DNA of 64,000 bases from Undaria pinnatifida (lineage: Eukaryota > Sar > Phaeophyceae > Laminariales > Alariaceae): NCBI GenBank assembly GCA_012845835.1, contig JABAKD010000028.1:7443632-7507631 (forward strand), in the 5' to 3' direction. Position numbers and translations under genes: made by a program. The notes under the pieces are model-generated. The model made no database searches and was not told the origin of the DNA. It was given only the letters and a program-made list of their open reading frames with translations. Of the stretch, positions 41,537 through 53,500 are shown one piece after another (the stretch's first letter is position 1; each line of letters starts with the position of its first letter).

Positions 41537-44500
41537 ATGGTTGAGTACTACGAGGCGCGGGCACTCTTCGACTACAACCCATCAACCCCGGACGAGCTCC
41601 GGCTGCGCGCGGGGGAGCCGGTCGAGGTGCGCATCGACCGAGGGGGCGGCTATGACGGAGAGGAAGGGTGGCTCTCGGGGTCGGACCTGCTAGGCAACCA
41701 TGGAACCTTTCCAGCGAGCTATGTCATCGACCGTCGTATTATAGAGTCCAGCGACAAGAATGAGTATGATCCTCGTACGAGTGATGATGCCGTTGCCTCG
41801 AGCAACCGGGGACCTGCCGTTGGCCATCAACAGAGAGGCATAGTGCCTAAAGGGAGTGGTCAACGCGGACATCAGTATGAGCGCAGCGGAGAATATGCTT
41901 CACAGCCACCTACGGAAAGAGCTCACGGCTCGTACAACGTCGCATCACCTACCAAAAGAAGGGCTGGTGCTACATCGCCACATTCTGGCAGGCCTGGAGG
42001 CAGTACCGCGACCGCCACACTACAGCGGGACTCGTCTTCTCGCGAAAATGGTTCTGACCGCCTCCAAGAGGGGTGGTTTTCGGGGACCCACGAGGCGACG
42101 GGAGAGGAGTTCTATTATACCGCGGACGGACGGACATCGTGGGTCAGGCCAACCGCGGTACTCACTCGGCCGCTGGCGGCTGAAAGTAAGCTTGCTGGCG
42201 TCCGGGCGACGGGCGAAGGTTCTAGCTTCGGTGGTGGTGCTCCCGGTAACTCGAAATATGTGAGTGATATACGCGTATACAACGTTTCTGCCATAAGCAC
42301 GGCAATGGTGCTAATGGCTGTACCGAGAACTTAATTGTGCGTGATGCATGGTACATACCATTTTCCTTCTTTTTGCCCCTTTTGCTTTTGCCCTTTCTGT
42401 TTTCTTTTGGGTACCCTTGGGGGGTTTTGGAGGCGATGATGTCGGTATGGGCACCGCTGTTGTCGTAGATACAGCACTGAGTAGAGGACAGACCAGGCAG
42501 CAATGCTCCCAACCCTCTAGCAGTTGCATTCGGAACCCACAGTTTGAGGGCTGCTCCGACGCCGGCTGGATGGTGTCACCTGCTTTGTTGCTGTGTTTTT
42601 GCTTGCTGCTGTATTTTTAAGGTTCTTTTTAGTATTGAGTATGGGGGCGATGGTGGCGGTATGGGCACAACTGTCGTCGCAAGCAGTAAGCAGGTGATCG
42701 ACTATGCGGCAATGCTTCTGCTTGTACAGCAGTAGGTGCATTCGGAGCCCAGCATGGTTGCTGCCCTCGACGTTGGTTCGGTGGTGTCCTCTGCTTTGTT
42801 GGTAATAATGATTTCTGGCTGGCTGTTTTGCTTCTTTGTTGTCATTTTTTTGTCGTGCCGTCTTGTTTCACTCACTTTTTGTTCTTTCATACCGGGTACC
42901 TCTTCCCTCCCCCCTCTGTGTTCCTGTTTCCCTCTTGCCTTGAATTTCTTGTCCTGAATGTTTTTCCTTCTTTTCCTCTTTTTCTTTTATATTGTCCTTG
43001 CAAATCGCTTGGGGTGTGCTGGCTTACGCATGTTTCGTCGTCGTGCTCATTGCGGTTGGCATTGCGTGGCCAAATCACCCTGCTGTACATGGTATTCTAT
43101 ATTTCATGTTTTCATTGTGTACTCCTTCTGTCTTGCAGTCTGTGACCGCAGATATCTCCTCTCTAGGAGGTATGGGTAAGGAGAGTGGTTGTGCTGGATG
43201 CAGATGGGTGGAAACATCAAATTAATGTGAAGGATATACAGGACGGTGTATTATTTGTACGAGATTATGATGTGTATAGTTATGTACTTAGACATGAGGA
43301 ACGTTTAGTGTTGATATTCATATTTCAACGGCCCCTATGAATACGGCCAGAGTGGCAGCCTCGGTGGCGCATGACACTTGGAATGACCACCCTTGGGTAC
43401 ACCAGTATGCTTGATCCACTTTGTCGCTATTAATAGGGCTGCTGCAGTTCTGTGCAATGCCCCTCGAGCGGCCAGACACGAACCGACCACGTGGGACGAG
43501 AGTGTAAAACTGTGGATTGGGTCTGTAGCCCACTTTTACAACCTTGCGAAGACGATCAAACTCCAATTCTCAAACGTGAAATGTCCCTGAAATACCGAGC
43601 AATGATTTCATGCTCATTCATACTCGTAGCAACATGCGTAATGTCTGATATCGTTAGCCTGGAGATGACACGTACACGTAGGATAGCCGCGTGTGCTACT
43701 TTTTTTACGATAGACCACCAGGTAAATGTGTAGCTCTGATAGGCCAACGGGACTGTCCATCAAGGGTCCACGTACATTTTTTTTATGAGTACCTATAATG
43801 CTACTTACGATACCAGTGCCGTAAATAAGCTGTTTTACGACACCGCGCTTTGCTTGCGCCACACGCCCCGAATCATCCCGCACTGCGACGGCTGTTTTAA
43901 CACGGTATAGAACTATCGTGGAAACTATCGTACTCCCAAAACGGCCCAGCACTCGACGAGATATCTGGTATCCCCAAGCTCCCGCAGAATCGTGAAGTCG
44001 GTGTAGAAAAAAACTACTTCTGGTTTCACAATTCTGCGGAGCACACGGATGCCAGATATCTCGTCGAGTGCTGGGCCGTTTGGGGCATACTATAGCTTCA
44101 ACGATAGCTCTATACCATGCCAAAACAGCCGTATCAGTTCCGTGATGATCCCGGGCGTGTGACCCAAGCACAGCGCGGTGTAGTAAATACGATTTTACCG
44201 CACCCGGTGTCGTAAATAGGTGTCGTAAATGGCATTACTCATATTTTATTAGGCCGGCTGTTGGGCGCGGGGTATACGTAGAAGTTCTCATGTTGCAGGA
44301 GCCCGAGAGAAACATAGGCAACGCCCTTTGCCTATGCACGACTCTGCATACCGAGTCCAACGCTAGTGAATCGCTCGCAGTGCTCATCGCGGCGCGACCA
44401 CATGTACCCGCCGACGAGCAGAGCCAAGAGGCGAGCGAGTACGCCGCCACCCGCATTCAGGCTATCAGCCGCGGGAAAAACGCAAGGAAAAAAACGGCCA

Positions 44501-47500
44501 AGGCACGGCGGCGACAGAAAACCACCTTCAGTCCAGAAAAAAAGCCAAACGAAGACGATCACCGGCATAGAGACGGCTTCCCTCTCAGCGATGAGTCGGA
44601 ACACCGGGGTCTGGTGGGGGAAGAGCGAAGGGTCGAGCCGACGACGCGGGAAGCATCACCGATGGCAACGGCTGTGTCACAAGGGGTGGTAATAGACAGG
44701 CGGGCGGCGAAGATGATTGCCTCCCTCGTCGACGAGCGGGTGATGGTGAGAGATGAGGAGCGATGCCTATTGTTTTGCTTGGAGGGAAGCGGGGGATCAC
44801 CAGAGTCGGTGTCGGTGGCGGATAGGTTTCTTGGAGGACGCGTGTCGTGGTAGATGGAGTTCAATCCCTTTTGAGCTGCACCCACGCTTTTTGGGGCTCA
44901 CCTGCTTGGGACAAGAGTGGCATAAGGTTTGAGAATCTAGAAGGGTCATAGCGGTTCGTTTTTTTAGGTTCAGAAATCGTTCATATTCCGTCCGCGGTAG
45001 GCGGAACCAGGAGATTTTCGTTTACTTGTTTACAAGCATTGACTTCGTGAGCTTTCACCGACAGCTATCCGGAGCGCCTGGCACTCGACAGAGAGATGAA
45101 CATAGATCCCCCTTAGTTTTTGACCGTCCTCTTCGGCTTGTCCGCGGTTCGGGCTGCAAGGTAGCGACAATCAGCGACCCGCGCGAAGAGCCTGGTATCA
45201 CCTCTTGATTATCCCCACACTGAATATCTAGGCTTGGTTATAATCATTCGCAGTTCTGAGGCAGACCGCCCCCCTCTCTCTCCATTTCCCTCTCTGCCCC
45301 CATCCCTCCCCTTCTTTCTTTCTCACTCTCCCATTATGTATCTCTCTTTAAATATCTCTATATTTCTCTCCCTCTCCCTCTCTATCGACACCCAGGAGGA
45401 GCTACACCGCCGGGACGCCGTCCTCTCCGAAATCCGAGAGGCGGTGACCCTGTTGGCCGATCAAGGACCCCCTCGTCCGGCAGAGGGAACGCGAACAATC
45501 GAAGGCGACACATCCCCGAGACGTCTCCTCCGACGGGTGTCCCCCCCACCCCGCACACCACAAAAAGGCACCAATCCTAAGGGGAGAAGCCCGGCCGGAA
45601 ACCTCAGTCCGCTGCACGACCACAACACACGGGTATCCACGCGCGCCTCTCCCGGGCGTACTCCGCCAAGGCATAACCAAAGTTCCGAGCCAGTAGCACC
45701 CTGTCCTCATTTTCACCGCGCTGTTGCCGCCCGGTCTTCTCTGGGGGGTGTTGGTGGTGTTGGTGTTGGTGGTGGTGGTGGTGGTGGGGTTTCGTCGGCA
45801 GACGAGTGGTCGTCCTCCCCGCCGTCGCGCTCGCAGCCGCTCCGCGCCCTCGCCGGCCCGGCAACAGCAGTCGCGGATAACTCCCCCAACGATGATGGTG
45901 GCCGCGGCGACAACACCGAAGGCTACGCTTACGAAGACGAATATGAATACGACGACGACACCGCGGTCAGCTCGATGGCAAACCGCAACGTCGTGTTTAA
46001 CACCGCCGCAGACGACAACTTCGGTGCACCAGGACAGGGACTGGCTAAAGGCCTGGGATCGGTGGGGTCGGTAGACTCCTTCGCCGCCGGCGCCGGAAGC
46101 AGAATAGGGGTGAAAGTTCCGCAGCCGCTGGCGCTGCCCTTTCCCCGCGTGGCAGACCTGGAAGGTGTCAACCGGGTGGCGCTAGAGAAGCAGAGACACA
46201 AGGCCGCGGAGGCGGCCGCCCTCGTGAACAGCCCCGGCACTGGGCGGTCCGCTCTCTACTACCCGTCGTGGTACGATCCTAGTCGAGCGGACGCCTCTGT
46301 TCCGGATTCCCGATTAGCCCTGGAGTACGTGCACGGGTACGCCGGAGAAACGCCCGGTGGTTCCATTGGCGGTGGGGGGGGCGGCGGCGGCGGGGGTCGA
46401 GGCGGGGGAATAAACGAGCGCGGCGGCGGTGGTATCGCCAACGTCAACGGCAGCGGTCAGGGCGGGGGAAGGGTGGGCGGCGCGCGGAACTCGGCGACGA
46501 GAAGCACGAACGTCTTGTGGCTGCGGACCGGTGAGGTGGTGTTTCCGGCCTCGGCCGTGGTTGTCATCCACGACTTCGAGACCAATAGGCAGCGGTTCTT
46601 CACGGGCCACGACGAGGCAAGTCCACCGGCACACTCCGCCTGTGGGATACCGATTTGAGTGGCAACAAAAATGCGCGTACATGTTGTTTCTGTGCTTGTT
46701 TTTGATGGGTTATTATAAAAAATGAAAATACACTCCAGCTGTGAGATCGAAGATTTCGTCGAAACTCATCTTTGCAAGCTGTGTGTGATACTCCGATCGC
46801 GCGCATTACGAGTTGTGTGTCCTCATTAAGGATACAGGTCGGCGACTCCCCTTACAACCACAGTGTAGCTGTCAGGGTCAACAGGATGATTTTAGTCAGT
46901 CTGTGCGCGGAAACTATAAAACCCGTTTCTGAGGTGGACAAAATCTGACAGCTGTGAAGGGAAATGTATCCGTTTATCAAGTGAATCTTGTAAGTCGAAT
47001 AACCGGTGAGGGGGGTGGGGCGGAGTTTTGAAGGACGTGGGGGCCTGGTTTTGATCAAAAGCGAGCGGGTTTGGAGGGGGGGGGGGGGGGGTGGGAAGGG
47101 GGCAATTTGTGCATGTAAGCTATAAATCCTTTCGAGGGGATAAATCTGACGGTTTTGGCACCAGTATATTATTGGGGGCGGGGGGGGGGGGTTGGGGGGG
47201 GGGGGGGGGGGGGGGGGGGCGTGTGGGGCAGCTCAATATGTGCCTGGAAACTATACATTATTTTGAGGGGATAAATGTGACGGTTTTGGAAATAATTCAT
47301 CAGTTTATCATGTATATCCTGGGGTAAGTCGTACAATCAGTGAGTAAAGAGAGGGTGGAGTGTTCGAGGGGGTGGGGTTGGAATGGGTTGGGGGGGAGGT
47401 GGGGGGTGTGGGGGCGGGGGGGGGGGCGGGGGGGGGTGGGGGGGGGGGAAGAAGGGCTTTAGGTGAGGGGTTTGTTATACGTGTGGTGCTAGGTCTAGGC

Positions 47501-50500
47501 GATGGTGCGGGTGATGGGGAAGAAGGGGGCGTTCGAGGCGGGGGGGGGGGGGGAACACAGCGTTATGTGCTGTTTACAACGACGAGGTGTTTTGCTTTTC
47601 AAGTCGGAGAGCTGCTGTGGCCAGCAACTCACCGCACCGCACCGCATCGCACCGCACCTAAACCTAACCCGAACTGTAGATCCTGACCTATATTATTTTC
47701 TCTCTGGTGACAACAGGAAGTTACGGCCCTCGCGGTGCACCCTCACCAAGACATCGTGGTAAGCGGACAGGCTGGTAAGGAGGCCATAGTTTGCCTGTTT
47801 GACGCGTCTCGCCGATCCGAGGCCGGCAGACGTGGTCGCGCCCCCGATCACGATTCACGAACGGCAGCAGCAACGGCGGCGGCAGCGGCGGCAGCGGCGG
47901 CGACGGGAACGGATGCGGCGGCGGATACGGCAGGGACGACGCCCCTGTTTCTGAGAGAGCTGTCGCTAGGAAAGAAAGAAAAGCGAGGGGTGAGAGGCCG
48001 GTCGTTGCTGATCTGCTGTGAAACCCCCGAAACCAACGAACCAGAAGAGCCTCGGGGGAGGAAATCAAAATAAATTGTGACCGCAGCATTTGGCCACACG
48101 AAGCAACCGGGGCTGTACTGGGGTGGCGGTTGGGTTGTGATCGTTGAGTTCCTGGTTATCTATTGCTTGCGTCGTGCCCTGAATCCGCTGCGGCTCCGCG
48201 AGATATTGCCAAAACCCCTCGCGGCCGACCGCTGGTAGGCTCACAGACTAGTAGGTCGCACCACTGTTCCACCAGACACGTATCCACTCAACGTTCTTCC
48301 TGGTGATGCAGGGGTGGTTGTGCGATCCACGTGCGGAATACGAAGCATCGCCAATGTAGGGTGAGGCTAGGCCCCCATGATACCATCACATCTTTCACAA
48401 AAAAGCCCCGCGCTCGTCGCTGTCGCCATCCCTGCTCATTCTTCCGGGCCGTCTTCGCTGGCGCACCTCCCAATTCACAAAAATGTAGCTCCTCCATAAA
48501 CCCCTCTCATGCAGCTCTCCCTTTCGTATGCCGCCCTCCGTCAAACCCTTCTCTTTGCCGCAACCGTGCCCATACCGTGGTTCTCGCGCGCGCCGGGGGG
48601 GGGGGGGGGGGGGGGGTCTCCTTATTCCTTAAAAAACACAAAATCTCCCTCCCGGAACCCCGCGCATTAAAAGGTGGCAGCTCTGGATTTCTCGTCCGAT
48701 GGTAACCTTATCCTCGCCATGGCCGGGGGCGACGGGCAGCTCCTGAGCGTTTGGGACTGGCGACGTGGGGTGCGGCTGGCCACCGCGAAGGCAGAGGTAT
48801 CCTTTCTCCCCGCCAACTCCGTGCGGTTCAACCCGTGGCTGTTCCTAGAGGGGGCGGGGGCTGAGGCCGCAGGTCTTCCCCCAGGCGACGCGTGCTATAC
48901 CCTGGTCAGCTGCGGGGAGCGGCACGTGAGGTTCTGGACGTTAACGCGCGAGCGGTCTCTAGGAAGGCGTGGAGGTGGGGGCGGCGGCGGGGGCGGGGGA
49001 GTGGGGGGGGGCAGGGGTGGAGCGGGTGGAGGCGACAAGTACGCCGAGAGCGTGCAAGGCTATAATGGTCGTGATGGTGGTGGTGGTGGTGATGGCGGAG
49101 GGTGCGTGGGGCGGGAAGGGGAGGGTGGTACCGGGTGGGTGTGGACGCTGACCAGCAAGCCCGGCAATTTCGGAGATAGGGGGGAAGTCGAATGCATGAC
49201 GTGTGTGACGTTTATTGGGGAGCCTTGGAGCGAAGAGCGACGGAGGAGGCAGGAGACGGGGCACGTCACGGGTGATCGCTATGGCCGGTTGCCTATGGCG
49301 AGGGCAGTTACCGGGGCCGATAACGGACAGGTGCGTTGTTCAGGGATGGGGTGCAACTAGTGGCGGGACGGGGTTTCGGTAAAAGCGGCGACGTGTTTTA
49401 CGAAACGCGGTCGGGCACTTTTGCTTAATTCTAATTTGTTGTCGCCATTTATTCGGTGTAACGAGTTATGTTTTCCCCGAGAGGAGGAAGATACGCGCCA
49501 TGGCACCGCCCGAGGGACAGCCTTGGCGCCGACGGTGGCCGTTGTTCGGGGCGCCCGCTTGCCTCAGCCGGAGTGGCGGCGGCCCGTTTTCAGACAAAAA
49601 ACGCCTTGGTTGAGTGCACGCGTTCTGCAACGTCGATCCCCCGCCGGTGCCGTGGGGAAGAAAGAACATCTTCATATTGGGCTCTAGCCGGGATTCTATG
49701 CATGCCGTAGGTGCTGTGATGCTGGTGTCTCTACCAAGCTGACTACACCGCTTCGAGAAAGAGACGCCTCAGTGCAGATGCGCATCACACCGCAGGTTTC
49801 ATGTTGGCGTTGGCGCTGCCGGAAGATGCGCCATCGTCCTCGATTTGAGAGCAATGCACAGGGGCCTAAACCGTACTCCGCTGTTTGTTTGCGCCCGCAC
49901 CAGCAGCGCTCTAAACCGAGGGCACTGCGCTGTTCGTGGGTAGCTTTGGTTTGACTAAGTCGTGTCGCCTTCTGCCCTGCATCCACCCCTTCCCGTACAA
50001 CCGAAGGAACAATTTGCCGCTCTCTCTGTTGTTTTTGTCATCTTCAAGAATATGACGATTTCTGGATGCCGTCGCCACGTCCCCGCCAGCACCACGGATT
50101 GATAAGCGTACCCTTTGAGCGCCTTTTCTTCGCTGTTCTGCCACAGCGAACCTTTTCTCTCTGCCCCCCGCCCCCCCCTCCCCAACCTTTCCCCCCCCCC
50201 CCCCCCCCTCTCTGTTTCGGTCTCCACTTTGTTCACAGATCTATTTCTGGGAAATTACAGAAGAGCACGATTCGCAGCAACGACAGCAGCAGCAACCGTC
50301 CCCGGGGCTAAGGGGCGCAGGCAAGGTCGGGTGGCAGCCGCGCGGCCGGCTACTCGCCGTCGTGCCGAAGGCCCACAACGGGCCGCTGACAGATCTCTCC
50401 TATCTGCCACACGACGGGAACCACAGGGCGGCGGCGGCGGGGGCGACAGCAGCAGCGTGGGGACGCGCGGGGGAAAAGGGGGGGCGGGGACGGGGAGGGG

Positions 50501-53500
50501 GTGGGGGTGGAGAGGAGTGGGGACGACTCGCCACTTGCGGCGGGGAGGGGACGCTGCGGCTGTGGGGGGTTACGGGGGAGGGCCCCTCGCCGCTGCAGCT
50601 GCTTTTGACCGTGGAAGTTTCCAGCAGGGGGGTCGGGATCGGGCACGCGAGGAGCATTTCTTGGGACCGGTCGGGAACGACGCTGGCGCTCGGCACCGTG
50701 GGAAACGCCGTATGTCTCGTGCAGCCGGGAGAGGTGAGACGGATCGAGATGAGGCGGGGGTTGAAAGCCGTCTGCCTCTCCGGGTTTTTGCGGGAGGGTG
50801 CCTCCCGTTACAACACGCGTTTTTTTCCCCCGCCCGCGTTGCCACTGCCCGACCTCCGCCTGATCAGCTGCATTTTTTCCCTTATCAGACCGCGTATACT
50901 CCTACCGCGCGACTCCAAGTGACGTACAGCGCGAGGCATTCGCCTCTCTGCCCCCGCTCTAGGTTCTTTACAGCTCTACGACAGTTATGACGTACAGCGC
51001 GAGGCATTCGCCTCTCTGCCCCCGCTCTAGGTTCTTTACAGCTCTACGACAGTTAGAAAATAAATTCATTAATTAAAAAAATGATGTTCTCTAGTCCTCC
51101 CCAAATTTGTAACTGTATCGTGTCTCCGAATGGTTCGTCGTGGGTCATTCGCGATTACCTCAGGGAGACCACCCAAACCGTCGCGCGCAATTCGTTGCAC
51201 CATCGCCATGTTTGGGATTCAAAGCGCAAACCGCAGACACCGCCCCCAACCCCCCCTACCCCCCTACCCCTTTCCTTCCTCTCTCCGACCACCGAAACCC
51301 CAACACAACCCTTCCTCTCAACCCGCGACGAAAGCCCATGCATGAGTTACAGGATGTCGATAACGCAATGTGCACGGGAACGTACTCCTTGCAATACGGT
51401 CGTCTTCGGGGAGCCCTCAAAGCGCATACGATACAACACTTCAGTCACCGCTCAACCCCCGCCCCCCCCTCCCCCCTCCCTCCCCCCCCCCTCCCCGCCG
51501 ACGCCCAATCCCGGACCACAACACACGCAACCCACGATCAAACCCGCGCATTGAGCGACAGGATGTCGACAACGGAGCCGACGGCGGGCGGGGATTCGGA
51601 AGTGTAATGTTCATGCTCGCTGTCCAGGTATAGCGGTGTTGACGAGTGAGGAGGGTACCTGCGTCTGTTTCCATCGGCCGTGACTATGGAAGTACGGGGG
51701 TAATACGGGGGTAATTTTGGGGGCCTCTTTTTGTTGCAGTGGCGCGGGAGTCACTCGCGCGAGTGGCCCACCTGTTTCCTTTTTGCGGCTCTTAAGCTTT
51801 CGTGCTGCTGCTCTCTTTTTTTTGTTGTTGTTTGCGACATGAAACCGCCATTGGAGTAGTCAGTTACCGCCGCGCCAAGCCAAGCCAAGCCAAGCCAAGC
51901 CAAGCCAAGCCAAGCCAAGCCAAGCCAAGCCAAGCCAAGCCAAGCCAAGCCAAGACAATAACCTATTAGCTTTCTTTTCTCGTTTAAAGTTACGGAGTCA
52001 CTCGGGCGAGTGGTGCGCAGTGAAAACCCACTACTGCTGTAGTGAAAAAACACGCTATTATGCCCCCTACCGCAATGTTATAAGGCTTGGTTTGGGTAAC
52101 CTATTGGTTAACCTTTTGCAAGTGGTCAAACGGACTAATACCCCCACTAATTCCTTAACAAATGGCGTCGTCGGCAGGACCATTTTTTTGGGGGGGGGGG
52201 GTTCGTGGGTTCGAATCCCACCATCCGCCAAATAAAAATAAACTTTTTCAGGCTTTTTCCTCATGTCGAGCTTGAAAACCACTCTCTCTCTCCCCGGTAT
52301 CCCCAGGAAACGAAACCGCTTGGATATTGACAGGCCCGCCCGTACATCCGGCTGATCTGCTATCCCGCCGTTTCAGGGGGGGGCAGAGTGTTATAAGGCT
52401 TAGTTTGGGTAGGCTGCTATTATGTTGTTATTAGTGACGCGTGCTACGATAGAGGTGCACCCCTTTCTTAATACTACCCCTCGATTTGGGAGCTTAAGGC
52501 CTCTCCCAAAAACTGATCTAGAGACATAAAACTGCTACCGAAAAATCCCATGGCCTTTCGTAGGTACACAACGAAAATGATGATAGATGAAAAAACAAAC
52601 GCAGACTATTATTTCCGACGAATTTGGGGGTTAAGGAGCCCCCGTCACTCATATACCGTTTCAGCCAAAAAAAGGTATACCTTTATCGTAGCATGCATAT
52701 TTTGCAAGTAAGTGGTCAAACGGACTAATAACCCACTAATTCCTTAACACTGCCGCAGCCTGCCGTAGAGGGGTGCAGCAGGTTTTAAGATTTTTTGGGC
52801 TCCTAACCTGAGGATTTTTGCTCTATGTTTTTTCTTCGCCCGAAAGCATGACTACGAAGACACTCAATCGCGTAGCCCGACCAACACTTGCATGCGCTGA
52901 GATTAAGGCGGATATGTTCGTAAAAAGTATCAGGACGCGTGCTACTACGATAGAGGCGCTCCACTTTTTTCTGGGGTTCCTCACCTCTAGCGGCTTAAAA
53001 CCTTTCTTGACCCAAAAAAACTGGTTTGAAGGAAAAAATAAAACTGCTACGACCGCCGGCGGATGAAAAACCCCATGGCCTAGAATACACGACGAACGAG
53101 AATCAACACGCAAGAAGAAAAAGAATGGCAAAATTTCCGACGATGTTGGGGTTAAGAAGCCCCGTCATTTAGAAAAAAATAGCCAAAAAAAGGTATACCT
53201 TAACACCTCATAACCGGTAGTTTGTCACTTGGGGGGCCACATCGGTCAGAAACGTTTCGGCCCAAAAGCGCAACTCCTACACCGTGGTATGACTCCATGG
53301 TCTTTTTGCGCTGTTCATTGTTGATACCATTTTCTTGGCCGCCCGCGCTTGAGCCGCTCTGTTTGCGTCGCTCTCCACGGGCGTTGCTTATCGCGGACCC
53401 GAAAAAAAAAACACCAAATGCTTTTTAAAAAAATGGGGGTAGCTACTCGCGTGAGCGGCTCTGACCAGCTGAAGAAAGAGGTCCTAAAATCGACCGTCGA

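Noticed and set aside
42992-43225. Small membrane protein (hydrophobic frame IAWGVLAYACFVVVLIAVGI)
   Set aside because: Inside EML intron 1, starts within the intron, and its C-terminal half overlaps a repeat-like block resembling 2460-2560.
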